Shown: positions 46,236 to 59,445, numbered from the stretch's first letter. The stretch is 64,000 nucleotides of DNA from Manduca sexta (GCF_014839805.1 NC_051126.1:4906609-4970608); one strand, 5' to 3'. Made by a program: numbers and translations. Notes: a model not told the origin generated them from the letters alone.

Positions 46236-49200
46236 TTATTAACCATTCAATAATGGCCTAATGGAATTAACAAAAAAAAAAACGAAAAAAAAAAAATATG
46301 TTTTACGTTTCTTAGTAATATTTTTATCATTCTTGAGCTTGTGATATTTAACTTTCCCTTCATCTGTAAGCGGTGCTAATTTATACAATAATATTTTATT
46401 ACCTACAGAATAAAAGCACGCTCAAAACCGTTCCATTATCTCAACATCCTGGCAAGTGGCCACGGTCGCGTTACATACCACCGCGCTGTACGTAATGTAT
46501 TCGTGTGACTGGATAACACAAGTGTAAACAATATGCGATATACATGTATAACAATAAAGCCTCGCACATACAATATATATGATGATGATATTATACGTTA
46601 CTAAGTACATTATTGATCTGTTTAATATTTTACCATAGTTGCATTTTGTTAATATTAACATAATTAGTGTAATTGTTTTATTTTTATTATTGTTTTAAAA
46701 AAAGGCATAATACAGAGCACAATCATTATAAAGAATACTTAAGCACTAAATTACATTAAGACTAGATTGTATTCCTTGAACCTATGCCCTAGTTTATCCT
46801 TTTTAATTGAAATAAATAAATAATAATTATAATGATACAAGAGAGATAGTAGACGAAAATTGTATTTTAAGATTTATTTATACTATAGTAATAAGGTGTA
46901 CTATGTACTGAATATGGGCTTTGTATCATTAGGGGTAAAGTTTAATAAAAATGAAAACGAATGGTTGGATCCTTTGTGTCCTGAATATTTTTTTCTTGTT
47001 CCAAGATGGTACCCTTTGAAATAAGAATTCTATCTACACACATACTTACCTTGAATACTCCTACAAGTATAAAATTAATGTAACATAATTATTATGCTTT
47101 TATTTTCGAAGGTGTAGAAAGAGGCTCAACTGGTGTTCATAGTTTAAGTCGTTTATTCAAGCCAAAATAAATAAAAAGACAATAAAAGCAAGCTAAATTT
47201 AATTAGATACGGTCGGAAGTAGAAACACAAAGTGGGACGCGTTAAATGATCACTTAAAACCAACCCGCAACAAACTTGCTTATCCATTAGTCTTACGAAG
47301 TTTTTCGGACGTTTCACACTATTTATCTTGGACTCCCCATTCATCACCTTAACATGTGCTGTTTTCCGCAACACGGTTTTAAAACGGCTAGTGTTTTACA
47401 TAACAATAAGGTTTACGTCGGCAGGTTCAGCGTCACTTGCATGACGTTAAACTTTTATGTTTCTGCGTAAAATAGAGCGCACACTTGCCACACTGTTAAT
47501 TTGAATTTGGAATGCTTTCGACTGGAATGGAATGGAGATATCGTTTTTATTCTTAATATTTCGTAATTGGAAACACCGGTAAAAATGTTATTGGAATGAG
47601 TTTTCGTTTTCAATCGGAATTAATTCGCGAACATCTTACAAAGAACTGATTTTAATTAAAAGCGTGCACAATTCCTTTGCCTTTTAAATTTTAACATCGT
47701 ATCAAAGATTAATTATCACGAGTTTTTGGCCTTAATTAATTGAAATACCACTGAAATTTGGGCCGGGTGGACGTAAGGACCTAAATCTAGAGTAATTGTT
47801 AACTGAAACTCTACTGATTGTTTTTTTATAGCGTAACCCATAAGGAGCGAGTTAGTCGCCTGATAATTACTGATACCTACTTTCCATAAACACATAGCGA
47901 ATAATCAATACGTTATAGGCAGGAATCGTAATGCGAAGCTGATATTATAAGTGTGTTGGGTGTTTAGGCCTCAAGAAGGCCTCCTTTCTTTAATTTGTTC
48001 ATGAAAAGATTTTATAAAGATTTTAAAATTAAGTATGCTATCCATATTTTCGTTCCCTTATAGTATTCAGTCAAACGGCCATAAACAAATCAATACCGTG
48101 GCTCGACATTTCAAAGCTTGGCGCCGAGTGTACCTCGAGTGAAAAGGAAAACACCTACCTATATTGTTTTCATCCCTGCATTACCCAAAGGTTCACTGGT
48201 AGAGAATGCCCTCGGCATTAAGTTCATCTTTATACATTTATGTACAAAAAGTTTAAATATATAAAACAATTCTTACAAAGTTACTATAGGAGTATTAGAA
48301 ATTCACTCAAATACAATTGTATTCTTGCTCTACGCACCACAGTACAAGAATATGTAAATTGCAACTTGTTATACAACTGCAAATATCCAATAAGCAACTT
48401 CCTAAGCTATACGTGAGTCTATTTGCTGCTTTACAAAATAATACAGAACATGTTTTTATGTATGTCATTTCGATATAATATATGTAAAAATGTGTTTACA
48501 CCTTTATGAAATGCAGCGTGTTGAATTTATCAGCATCTACCTGGGTGCGGTTTATAGTTTGTCGTAGGTACTATACACATGTATACGTAAAACAAGTTTT
48601 ATTAAAGGCTTTTTGTCGAAAATTACATGCATATTATCATGAGCTTCCAAAACTTTTGGTAATTTTTCTATAGTTTGAATCAAATTGGTAGTTTTATATA
48701 AACAAAAATAAATTGCTTGTGTTCGTAATAAATTTCAAATTAAATTAAATACCATAGAACTAATTATGAACGTTCGTAAATCTAAACATATTTAAATGTA
48801 TTTCACGAATCACAAACCATATCAACGGTTATGACAGCTTTATTCACTTTTACCGTATAAAAATTAAAAGCAGTTATTGCCTTATTATCAAATTACATTC
48901 ATTATTATTAAACATAGCAACATTATAAAATTATAAAGGCAAAAGGATGTGGCTAAGCTCATGCTGGCCAGGACATTAGTTCCGAGCAGCGCTATTTCAA
49001 ACACATTTTTCATAAAAAACATAATCAGACGAATCAAAACAACTTCAACACAAAATCAAAAACAGATTACAAAACAATAAAAATATAATTGCACCTCAAT
49101 TGCGCTCAATGACACCTCTAGTATAACTTTAATGACAAAAAGTTCCAAGCCCATTGAAATTAATTATTTCACCGTCCCCAAAATGCGTTTCATAACTCAA

Positions 49201-49403
49201 TCGTAATTTAAACAAAGACATAACAATTTTGTTCGCGTCGACATCAGCCAAATTACTCCCCGCAGTGACAGACAAAAGTAAAAATTGTCGAGTACCTCAA
49301 GTACCGTGTAGGTGCGTTGTGTTCCGTAGAAAATTAAAAAAAGTTTTTGTTACCTAATTGTTACCGGCCTAAAATAGTTAAGCATTGTCTGCTTATGTGC
49401 TGA
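46236..49403. other. AT-rich stretch, nothing recognised
   Basis: About 3.2 kb without exon-like conservation, SINE or LINE signatures that I can name; A-rich simple sequence at 46270-46300. Confidence 0.35.
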
Positions 49404-49672
49404 CTGACAGACTGCCTTGGTGGCGTAGTTGTACTGCATGCGCGGTACGACAGCGCTCTGGTCCTGGGTTCGAATCCTGGGTCGGGCAAAGTGATATTTG
49501 GGTTTTTCTGCTCAGTATCAGCCCGGAGTCTGGAATTTGTGCTCGATATGGCGATAGGCTCGCTCCCTATCACATCATGCGACGGAACACACTTGGCGAA
49601 AAGTGGGTGCCTTGGTTGCACCTCTGCATACCCCTTCGGGGATAAATGTGTGATGTTATGTGTGTGTATGTG
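49404..49672 (+). mobile_element. SINE-1 with 14-bp target-site duplication
   Basis: TGCTTATGTGCTGA flanks it at 49390-49403 and 49673-49686 (perfect). Intact A box (GGTGGCGTAGTTG), B box (GGGTTCGAATCCTGG) and (TG)n tail. Confidence 0.94.
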
Positions 49673-49686
49673 TGCTTATGTGCTGA

Positions 49687-50317
49687 TGTTAACGAAAAAA
49701 AAGAGGTAAGTTATAAATAATGATATAAGTTTTTTGACCCTTGAAACAATTATTATTCGAGTATTAACCCTAAAGACCTGGCTGATTTTCAGGACGAACA
49801 ATTATCTGTAAGATTTTTTGTGTTGTCCGAACTTAGATTTGTACCCGTTATGATAAATTCTCGACGTCTCTCACATCTTTGTGAGATGGATTAACCTCAC
49901 CGATATCTAGGCATACTAGTGGCCACTCAGCCAAGGCCTTCGGCGATAAAATTGCGATATGTTATATTTTTTAACTTCAAGGGTTCAGAAACGGCCATAA
50001 AAGTGTGAATTTTTATATGTAATATGTTTTTTCACTTCAAGAATTTAGAAATAAGGACAGAGGTTGAATTAATTTGGACTATAAGTTAGAATAGTCACAA
50101 ATAATATTATATAATGGTTAAGTTTCGCTTGAGGACTGTTTTGTCTAGCATTTCGTATGCCAAAGCCGATACGGGCCAGTAAGTTAAGCCAGAGTAAATT
50201 TGCATAATATATTTAACTATCGCTTTGTGGGTTTAAAATATATTTACTCAAGGATTCAGGATTAATTTAATTCTGGCTTTATAAACATATCAGTGTTTTA
50301 AAGTTATATTTATATTC
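49687..50317. other. Non-coding; possible old SINE at 49800-49970
   Basis: 49830-49960 shows weak similarity to SINE-1 (TTTGTACCCGTTATG, then CCTTCGGCGATAAAATTG). The rest is unremarkable. Confidence 0.35.
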
Positions 50318-50505
50318 TTCGTGAACTATCACTTACTTTAACGGTAGAGAAAAACATCATTTGCATACCTGACAACATCTCCATAAGTATTTTGAAGGTA
50401 TGTAATCTGCCTACACCCACTAGGCCAGTGTGGTGAACTAAACCCTCTTAGTAAAGGAGGCCCATGCCCATCACTGGGACAGTAAATAATACACGGCTGA
50501 TATAA
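50318..50505 (+). mobile_element. SINE-2 fragment
   Basis: Degenerate 3' two thirds: TTTAACGGTAGAGAAAAACA, CCACTAGGCCAGTGTGGTG and TAATACACGGCTGATATAA. Confidence 0.75.
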
Positions 50506-50554
50506 GTTATTTCATATTCTCTTGAATGTAGAAGCATACTGGCAGATATTACAT

Positions 50555-50803
50555 AAAATCACGCATTTATCCCCGAAGGGGTATGCAGAGGCGCAACTAG
50601 GGCACCCACTTTTCGCCAAGTATGTTCCGTCCCATGATGTGATAGGGGGCGAGCCTATCGCCATATCGGGCACAAATTCCAGACTCCGGGCTGATAATGA
50701 GCAGAAAAACCCAAATATCACTTTGCCCGACCCGGGATTCGAACCCAGGACCTCAGAGCGCTATTGTACCGGATATGCAATACAACTACGCCACCGAGGC
50801 AGT
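50555..50803 (-). mobile_element. SINE-1 with 12-bp target-site duplication
   Basis: CAGATATTACAT at 50543-50554 and 50804-50815. Near identical in sequence to the copies at 19660 and 56605, suggesting recent activity. Confidence 0.94.
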
Positions 50804-50815
50804 CAGATATTACAT

Positions 50816-52542
50816 TTCTACCATAATTGATAAATTCGTGCATGGTAGCATTGCTAACCCTGATCTTGATGTTTTGAAAAAGAATTAATTCCTGCCTAAG
50901 TACCTCTTCATGGTGAAACTACTAAACATAAACATTAACAGACAGGAAGAATTAAGGACCAAAGACTCATTATGAAAAATATAAATTTCCTTAAATTAAT
51001 CAAACACAATTCCTCCTAAACGTCCAACAAATCAATTCAAGATGATCAAATTAAAATGATCAACAGGGAACCCTAAAACCAGGACTCAACTGCAAATTCC
51101 AAATTGCGCACAATATTTCACGTGGCGGCAGCATCTGGCCACAGCAAATGAAACACATTAGACACTCAGGGAGATATTAAAATGCCAACATTGCTCTTGT
51201 GATTTTGCGCGTTAAAAATATGTGCCTGTAACTCTTTAGAGCCGGACTCCCATAAAGGATATTAATGTTACGAACTTTCCTTTACAATTTGCCTGTTACT
51301 TGTTGAATGGGTATGTTTTATGTTCAGTGGTTTTTGAATGTGAAAATATTTGGGCTGTTAAATATTCGTTATTAAATAAATATTTGATCTAAAAATCGAG
51401 ATTTTCATTTTCGTTTAGATTTTTAGTTGAATACTGGAACATTGAAAAATAGATTTCGTGATTATAAAATGCTTTTATTGCACATATACAAAAATACAAT
51501 AACAGTAATATACTCACGTAAATGCGCTATATATCTTTAAAGAAGAGAATTAGGAGGATTATGACCTCTGGCAATATCAATAACCGCACAGAAACATGTT
51601 AACTTAAAATTCAATCATTCAAATTGGATCTGAGGTATTGAAATGCGAACACATCTTAACAAGATATATTTGTATATATCTGATTGCCAAAACGAAACAA
51701 ATGAAGATACATACATATCTGTTTGTACAACAGACTGATCCTCCGTGATATACGCCTTAACTGAATGCCACACAATCTTACATTTAATAACATTGGCAAA
51801 TCAAGTTACTTCCCTGGGTTTTCACCGTTTATCATTCATTGTTTTGCTGTTATTTTCCTTGTTACCGATTTAACTTGGTGAAGTAATTAAATATTTTCAT
51901 ATTTTATTCAGAGATATCCTTCATCGTTGGTTAAAGTACGTAAAATCATTAGTAAAAGAACCAGATTATTAAAATATATATTTATGCATGAATATAACTA
52001 TGAGAAAGTGTCATAAATCTTCGCTGTTAATATCATAAATATGCTAGTTTGGATGTTTGTTTGCTAATCGCCTATAAACTGAAGAATACGTTTATTTACA
52101 ACCGACATGACAGTCTGGAACCATATTGTCATGTTTCTGTTCTAGATGTAAAACAAAAGCTACTTGATCACATTTTGGAACTTTTTCGGTTTCGATGAGA
52201 GTCTTATTCTAAGAAAGAAGAATGTGGAGTCGCGCGCAAAAACTACCAAGATACAATGAAATAAATTTATTTGATTTATCAACCCTTATTATATTCTATG
52301 GGCAATGGCAAATATAGAGCAGAATGGAGATTATTTTTACAAAATATGCACTTAAATACATTATTCCCATCGAATCAACATATTTTAATACTTAGAATCG
52401 AAGAAATAACTCGAATATGCTCCTGTATACCTAAGGAATCACATTCGAGTAAATAACCCGTGCAATCTTTAGTCGTTCCGATAACCCAAGAACCTTTATA
52501 ACATACGTGTACTATATTTTAAGACAACAAAAGTATTATGGT
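50816..52542. other. AT-rich stretch, nothing recognised
   Basis: No exon or repeat found. Confidence 0.35.
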
Positions 52543-52785
52543 CTGACTCGGTGGCATAATTGTATTGCATACGTGGTTCGACATCGTTTTAGGGTCCTGA
52601 GTTCGATTTCCAAGTCGGGTATAGTGATGTTGGGCTTTTCTGATCAGCATTAGTCCGAAGTCTGTAATTTATGCCCTATATAATAAGCTCGCCTCCTATA
52701 CATCATGATATGGAACACACATGGCGAAAACTGGATGCCCTTGTACACGTCTGCCTACCACTTCATGGGTGACGGCATGAAGTGT
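52543..52785 (+). mobile_element. SINE-1, old copy
   Basis: CTCGGTGGCATAATTGTATT and GAGTTCGATTTCC head motifs; the body is recognisable but with many substitutions. Confidence 0.8.
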
Positions 52786-52843
52786 GTTTGTTTATTTTAC
52801 ATATGTCTTTATCGGCATATTTGTATCAATAGTCGAGCGACAT

Positions 52844-53793
52844 TCATGTCGCGTCAGTCGACACTATATTCGAACATATTTCGATGTACCAGTATTCCTC
52901 TATAAAAAAGGTTCTAAAACAAAAAGTATGTATATTAACGATTATACATCCATCATGAATATGCAAGCTTCCAGCGCTTCCATAAAAGAAATGCGAACGA
53001 TTTTCGATTCGTACTAGTCGAAAAATGCAGTGAATAGTGATTTTTCCGCGAATGACACTCTCAGCGCAAGAACGTGTGATAGCGCTCTCTGAAGGCACAA
53101 TTGAGCATTTAACTTGCGCTACTTCACCTGAATTTTTCCCTGGAGTACTGGAAATATTCGAGTCTACATTCTTGAAGCTAACAGGTGTTGAAGAAAATCG
53201 CATTTTTATAATATTCTAAGTTTATATGATAAATTTAACTTGGAAATGATATGTATATTACAATTCGACACTGAAAACAGTGGTATAATATCCTGAAGAA
53301 TATTTATTAGATGTTAATATATTGGATCTTGTAAGACTCTGATCAGAAAATGTAAAGCATAAAGTAATAAAGACTGCACCGAAACCCACTATTAATACAG
53401 AATTAAAATAAGTATCGACGAAGCTGCCGGCCAGACAACAAAACCGGAGCATCACTGTTTTATATGTCGTTTTTCGCAGGAAAGTTGGCCGACGTAATGA
53501 ATATTTCAGTACAGAACAGACGTCACAACAGCCCGCGGACCGTGATGTACTTACCGTTACGCAATTATTCAAAATATATCAAGTTTTTTTTTCTTAATAT
53601 CTCATTTTTTCCACAATTTTTATTAAACTATGCAGCTTTAAATACAAATTCTTATTTCAAACGAGTTCATAATTACCGCCATAAAGTAATACCAAAAGGC
53701 CTACAATTATCTCATTTGCAAATCTACATTCCATTTTTAAAAATCCGCGTACCCGACAGCCAGGGAAATGTTAATGATAAATTGTCCTGGTAA
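52844..53793. other. Unrecognised region with long frames on both strands
   Basis: A 119-codon frame (53203-52844, minus), a 60-codon plus frame (53037-53219, LSAQERVIALSEGTIEH...) and a 109-codon plus frame (53464-53793) occur close together. None shows a family motif, and the plus frames are separated by stops. It could be a decayed coding element or chance; I do not call a gene. Confidence 0.25.
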
Positions 53794-53869
53794 TCAGGCA
53801 CCAGGCGAAAATCAATTCGATTTGTCCATCAATAGGCAGTACTTAGTTCTGGATGTTGAGCGTACCTGT

Positions 53870-54062
53870 AACAGGTGAGGGGCTGGGGGGCGGGACCAGC
53901 GGGAGATGGGAGTCAGTGCAAGTGTAGCCACCGACCGTGGAGCACGCCACCGCTCCCGCCCAAACGCGCGAACCACGAACCTACAGTGGACCAGTGAACT
54001 GTTTTAGTGACGTGTGTATACAAATCGAGCTTCAAAAGTTATGGACGAACATTTTAATTAGG
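53870..54062 (+). promoter_or_regulatory. GC-rich block ending in strong splice donor
   Basis: 53870-54000 is markedly GC-rich (GGGGCTGGGGGGCGGGACC, then CACCGCTCCCGCCC) in an AT-rich context, with TCAGT-like initiators. The only ATG after it (54040) opens a six-codon frame that stops at TAG just before ATTAG|GTAAGTATTTTTT, a near-ideal donor at 54062/54063. This looks like a promoter plus non-coding first exon of a plus-strand gene whose coding exons lie beyond the window. No acceptor exon was identified downstream. Confidence 0.45.
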
Positions 54063-55854
54063 TAAGTATTTTTTTTTATGCAATGTAATATTTAAATCGA
54101 CTTTGAACTTTGGTTACTGTGGGATTTCATCTCGATTGATGACTGACAGAAGGTGTCACTGAAAATGGTAAAAATAAACTGGATTTTGAATTAAGAATTA
54201 CGTTTGTAATCAAATTAATTGTCTCGTAGTTATTTCTGTAATTAAATAAGGACTGCGAATTAATAAAAGCTTAAAGAGCCAACGCGGGCTTTACTTGTTG
54301 CACCTTGGTTATAAAACGCTACGGAAGCCTCATTACTTATCTTAAATGATACGTTTTTTACGTGTAAGATAGACGACATTCGTGCCGAATCATAATTGAC
54401 GGCTTCGTTCATGACGTTAATATTTTTTTTCGTATTTTTTATTGATTCTACAAAGCTTTCGTTCAGGAATTTTATCGTATAGTTTTATTAATTTATAAAG
54501 TCTACTTCTTGGATTGTGAAATAATTAAGAAAATGATATTTTTCGTATTTTAATATTTAACGTATCCTACACATTAAATTAATATTTTTACGCACAACGC
54601 GCTGAATAAAACTAAACCCTATTATTACGAAATCGACGAAACAATTTATACCTTTTATATTTTTAACGAAATTTTACATCCAAGTACAGTAGCACAAACC
54701 ACGCTAAATAAAACCTGTAAATAGCAAATTCGCAATAAAAACGATCCAAAACTTTCCACCTGATCATCTTACTAAAATGTATACCCAATAATTATAAATA
54801 AAGCAACATTTTGGAAACTTACGATACGTTTCAACAATCTGTTGGAGTTCGACTAATACCACTGTTCCAAACAAGTTATTAAACTCCGAAGGGATTGTAA
54901 CTTAAGGCGGTTACAAAGGGTATTTCTTTGGAGACTGCTAATCTGTATTTTGGCTGTAGTCCAAGTGCCTGGAGATTAGATATGGCAGTCCACCAAGGCT
55001 GTCATTAACTTGTACGTGTACAAAGATTATAATAAATAGACGCGTTATTTTACGAAACAAAACAACTTTCTTACAACAACAAAAACTTAAGTTCAGTTAA
55101 ATTGTGAGTCTTTATTTTTATTTATGTAGCCTTTCTATGTTATTGAATTAATTTAATAAATTAATTGTAGAGTCTTAAAAATTAATGCTTTGATGCCCAT
55201 AGGAATACAGAGCCCGGGCGTGAGGGTCACTTTGGTATATAAAGGTCATTTTACAGGAACAGAGTCTAAAAAACACAAGATTTCGATACTTAAATTAATA
55301 AAAAAATTACATGTACCGTTTTTTTTTTACACTGCATGGCTATAGTTGCACGCGCCACCGCCCGCCCTAACTCTGTGCTCTGCGCGGTATAAGTGACCAA
55401 ACATTGATCGAAAATATTTAAAGAAAAGTAATACAAAAGACGCTTCGGTTTTACTTTTACCTATTTGCAAATCTGTTTAAATTTATTTTTATTTTTGTCT
55501 TTGTTATGGAAAATGGTTCACTGGTTTTTATAGTGAACTTTCTTTAACGATATTATTGTGTTTACTTACTATAAAAAAATTGTCACACAAACATTTCAAT
55601 AAAATATAATATAAAAAAAACACCTAATAAAGACGGCCAGTGTCCCGAACCTAGTTATTAGGCATTAATAGTATAGTATCTATGAAGATTTTTCGAGTCA
55701 AATAAAATAATATCACATTTTTTTTAATTACATTAATGCGAAAAAGTTTAAAGCTATTTACAGCCTTCGATAAACAGTTATCCAACTATTAAAGCTAAGA
55801 TGCAGAGCATTAAACACCTCACAAGACCTAAGTGCATTAGTTAACAGTTGCCTC
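54063..55854. other. AT-rich stretch, candidate first intron
   Basis: No exon or repeat recognised; 55350-55390 is a short GC-richer patch. Confidence 0.3.
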
Positions 55855-56065
55855 TATTGAAATAAAACTATTTAACTGGATATTATCGCGATTTTTTATA
55901 TTATAACATTCTCGTGACGTTTCGAAAACTTTGTTGTCTTCATGGTCACGGAGCGGACTGAGGTGTTTCTTCAAAACGTCAGAAGAAAATTACAGTATAA
56001 AAAAATAATAAAAAATCCGTAAAATAGTCTAATACCAAACATTTGCGTAAATATAAAAAATTAGT
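55855..56065 (+). mobile_element. Diverged Penelope-like terminal repeat
   Basis: GACGTTTCGAAAACTTTG, CTTCATGGTCACGGAGCGG and ACTGAGGTGTTTCTTC correspond to 28495-28560. Confidence 0.7.
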
Positions 56066-56124
56066 TCCCTTTTCTACTATACGTAGTAACGAAGAGAGGA
56101 TTTATTTTATTATTGTAACATAAA

Positions 56125-56395
56125 AAGGTGTTGCTCGCGGCTTGGCCTACCTGAAATGCCTTTCTCGTTACGAAAATCTCTAAATCCCTGGTAGCGATCC
56201 ATAATATATATGTGACGGCAGCGCCATCTATTTTAAAAATTAGATAAAAATTTAAACATTTCGCACCGCAGCAAATTATTTGTATAATAATTAGCCTATA
56301 TTACCATATAACGATTAACATCTAGGACATGGTCTATCCATGTGCCAAATTTCGTCGAAATCCGTTCTGCGTATTCCGGTAATTAGATATTAATA
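56125..56395 (+). mobile_element. Lepidopteran LINE-derived repeat, degenerate
   Basis: GTTGCTCGCGGCTTGGCC start, GCCAAATTTCGTCGAAATCC and GTTCTGCG near the end, usual of this family. Truncated by the SINE that follows. Confidence 0.6.
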
Positions 56396-56399
56396 GTGT

Positions 56400-56562
56400 T
56401 ATTAGTTCTTTTTTTCTTAGTATCAGACCGGGGCCTGGAATCAGTATCCGATACTATGGCGATAGGCTCACCCCCTTTCACACCATGTATTCCGATACAC
56501 ACTGCGGGAAGTGAGTGCTCGAGTTGCGTCTCAGCCTATCCTTTCGGAGATAAAAGGTGCGA
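56400..56562 (+). mobile_element. SINE-1 fragment (old), tail-to-tail with next
   Basis: Body only, from TTAGTATCAGACCGGGGCC to CTTTCGGAGATAAAAGG; diverged. Confidence 0.75.
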
Positions 56563-56604
56563 GTATGTAATATTATTAATTTTAACATACATACATACAT
56601 ACAT

Positions 56605-56856
56605 AACATCACGCATTTTATCCCCGAAGGGGTATGCAGAGCCGCAACTAGGGCACCCACTTTTCGCCAAGTATGTTCCGTCCCATGATGTGATAGGGGG
56701 CGAGCCTATCGCCATATCGGGCACAAATTCCAGACTCCGGGCTGATACTGAACAGAAAAACCCAAATATCACTTTGCCCGACCCGGGATTCGAACCCAGG
56801 ACCTCAGAGCGCTATTGTACCGGACGTGCAATACAACTACGCCACCGAGGCAGGCA
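56605..56856 (-). mobile_element. SINE-1, near full length
   Basis: Well preserved, preceded by a (CATA)n tract at 56587-56604 that is the complement of its tail. Together with 56400-56562 it forms an inverted pair. The 157-codon frame spanning both is an artefact of SINE sequence. Confidence 0.92.
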
Positions 56857-58384
56857 GTTAAATAATTGATTAAAAAATAGCGCGAAGATCTTCTAAGTAT
56901 TTAACAATTTTACTTATAATACGTGCTTTATCCTCTTCTGTGTCAATATTATTTTTATTTTTCGACACAGAAAAACTTGCATAAGTTATTTAGTATTCGG
57001 ACTTGCGTTCGTCATGACGATACACTTGCCTTCTTTTACATTATGCGGTGTTAATAACTTCGAATTACATTGATTAAGAAGCTACCTTCGCTTATATCAT
57101 TCAAGATGAAGCCGTGAATTAAAATAAAATAATAACAATTTAAAATACAACCAACGATAACTATGTTTATGTCAGTATATTTAGAAATGAAAATTATAAT
57201 AATGTTTATATACGTATCTACTTAATATTCTCCCCCGTTTATAACCGAAGAATTATTTACAACGGAAACATGAAAGCAAATCATCCGAATTATCATGTTT
57301 CATCTTTTAATGCTTCCTTTCGACTATATCCTCTTTGATTGCGTGTTATTAAATATATCATTGAATTGATGTTGTTAGTTAGTCATCTAATATTTTCATG
57401 AAATCCTGTTTCGTCTTCCAGGTCTAGGGTATATCATGGGCTGGAACAACACGAATTAACTACTAGCTTCTAATTCCAAATCGGGCTACATTTTGTGTGT
57501 GATTTTCGATTTCAGGCAGGTTGCGGGGCGTAAAAACTAAATTTAATGTTTTCATGCTTATAATTGTGTTGTATCCACAAACGCATTACAATTTTTAATA
57601 TCAAAACGCTATGACTAATTTTCTCTGCATCGATGTCATAACTTATTAGCATCTATACTCAATTAAATTTCAAACGTACGCCCATGACATAAAGTGATAC
57701 TTTCCCGTTTATTACACGTCCTCACCGGGAACACCCATGTCTACAGCGTCAACCTACCTTCGTCCTTAACGCTACCCTGACGTCGTCATGAGGTCATCTC
57801 TGTACTCCATCATTATAGCATTATAGTTGTTCCTTCAGAGTTCATGCTGAAGAACCCACTGGATCCCAAATGTTTTAGCGACCTAAACCACGAAAACCTA
57901 TTAGTGATCATTCATTGCTTAATCTTTCGTACGGGTAAATTATGAATGATAGCTCAAACTCCAGGGGCCTACAACATCGGGCTTCGCTTTCGATTTTTAC
58001 CTCCGGGAAATACCGTCGGAATTATTTATAGACATAGCCGGCTCAAGTGGCCTTATCTTGCGGATTTCAGAGCTAAAGAAACTAACCGGTGTTTGTATGA
58101 AAATTCATAATGTTTCCGAATGCAAATTCACGAGTGATGCCTTTGACAGCTTTATGAATAAACAATTTTGGTAACGTTTAAGAACGAATATTTATTTAAT
58201 TTAATGTAAGATATTTTTATGTTTTTTATGTCACGTTTGTTAAGCGTTCTGTGGTAAATAAATTATTAAAAATAATATTATTAATTCTGAAGATTTCAAA
58301 AATTATAGTAATATGAAATTGAGTAATGAAATGAAATGATTTATCTGAACTCGTAAAATGTTAAACAATTTAGATTCCGTCAAT
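56857..58384. other. Non-coding stretch, nothing recognised
   Basis: 57700-58060 is GC-richer than average but without recognisable coding or repeat features. Confidence 0.35.
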
Positions 58385-58470
58385 ATTAACTCTACCACCA
58401 GTTCGGAAAGCAGTTCTCACCAGAAACGAACGGGCAAGAAACTGGTGTTGCTCTGTTTAAAATCAGTTTA
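58385..58470 (+). repeat. Dispersed lepidopteran repeat fragment
   Basis: TACCACCAGTTCGGAAAGCA and ACGGGCAAGAAACTGGTGTT recall a repeat motif common in moths and butterflies; family not named. Confidence 0.45.
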
Positions 58471-58538
58471 AGGTACAGACTACGTGATAAAGAGAAGAAA
58501 AAATAACAATTAGTTTTTTTATTGCTGTTTAGAGAAAC

Positions 58539-58578
58539 TTTGCGAGCATATAAATGAGCTCATCTATATGCTCGCAAA
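58539..58578. repeat. 40-bp near-perfect palindrome
   Basis: TTTGCGAGCATATA...TATATGCTCGCAAA around ATGAGCTCAT, with one mismatched pair and no spacer. Confidence 0.9.
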
Positions 58579-59074
58579 ATAAGGAATAAGTAGTAATCTA
58601 TTAATAGTAATATTGTAAGTTTCATTATATCAAGGCAATGACTACATTGACAACAGTCGCAACTACCCCTTCAGCGTCAACGCAACAATACCTTAGAAAA
58701 TCTAAGATCTCAGCAACAAAAGACATTCAATATTCATTCAACGATATACACAAGATTGAAAGCTCAATACTTTAAATAAAACACAAAGGTTGCCTTCCTC
58801 CGACATTGAGAGTGGAAAAATAGAAAACATAGCGTCCCATGAATATTTCATTACGCCGGATCCTATTTCAATGTTAAACTTTGCATTTTTCACAAATCCC
58901 TGAGCTATAATAAAAATTGTTCTTATTGAATGGTTTTCTTTAGTCCGAAAGTAATACGTTTTACCTCTAGAACTGGCGAGGCATCGTTGATACTGATAAT
59001 GATTGTAGGTTTTTGTGGGTTGGGTCACTTCACCAGTTGTTCGCCCTTCTGTAGAAAATACTTTCTTACTAATA
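58579..59074. other. Non-coding stretch, nothing recognised
   Basis: Overlapping frames on both strands at 58738-59028 have no recognisable motif. Confidence 0.35.
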
Positions 59075-59445
59075 TAATAATAATATCAGCCTTATATATA
59101 TACTATAGCCCTATTTATGTAATAAATATAATAATAAAAATATATCTATATAATAATCCTGAGCACTGGGGTCCTCTGCTACTTTGGTTTTGGACCTTAG
59201 CCCACCACGCTATCCTAGTGCGTGTTGGTAGACTTCACATACCTTCGAAATTATTTTAGAAGAATTTTCATGTATGTAGGTTCCTCCGATGTTTTCCTTC
59301 ACCGTTAGGGCGATCAATTATTAATTAATAAATTATTATATACACATAATTTAGAGAAGTCAGAGGTATGTGCGTTGGGTTTTGAACCTACGGACATCTG
59401 TCTAGAGAGACAATTTCATTTTCAAACTAAGCTATCGTAGCCTTT
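59075..59445 (-). mobile_element. SINE-2, old and expanded by AT insertions
   Basis: Complement shows the CTATACGGTGAAGG-type core, CACTAGGATAGCGTGGTGGG and AAGGCTGATATTATTATT tail. Confidence 0.75.

Noticed and set aside
49411..49490. tRNA-like A and B boxes in SINE heads as tRNA genes
   Set aside because: The same sequence is repeated many times with SINE bodies and target-site duplications, and a full cloverleaf is not maintained.
56396..56869. Longest open frame of the window (157 codons)
   Set aside because: It runs through two SINE-1 copies in opposite orientation; similar frames recur wherever the SINE occurs.
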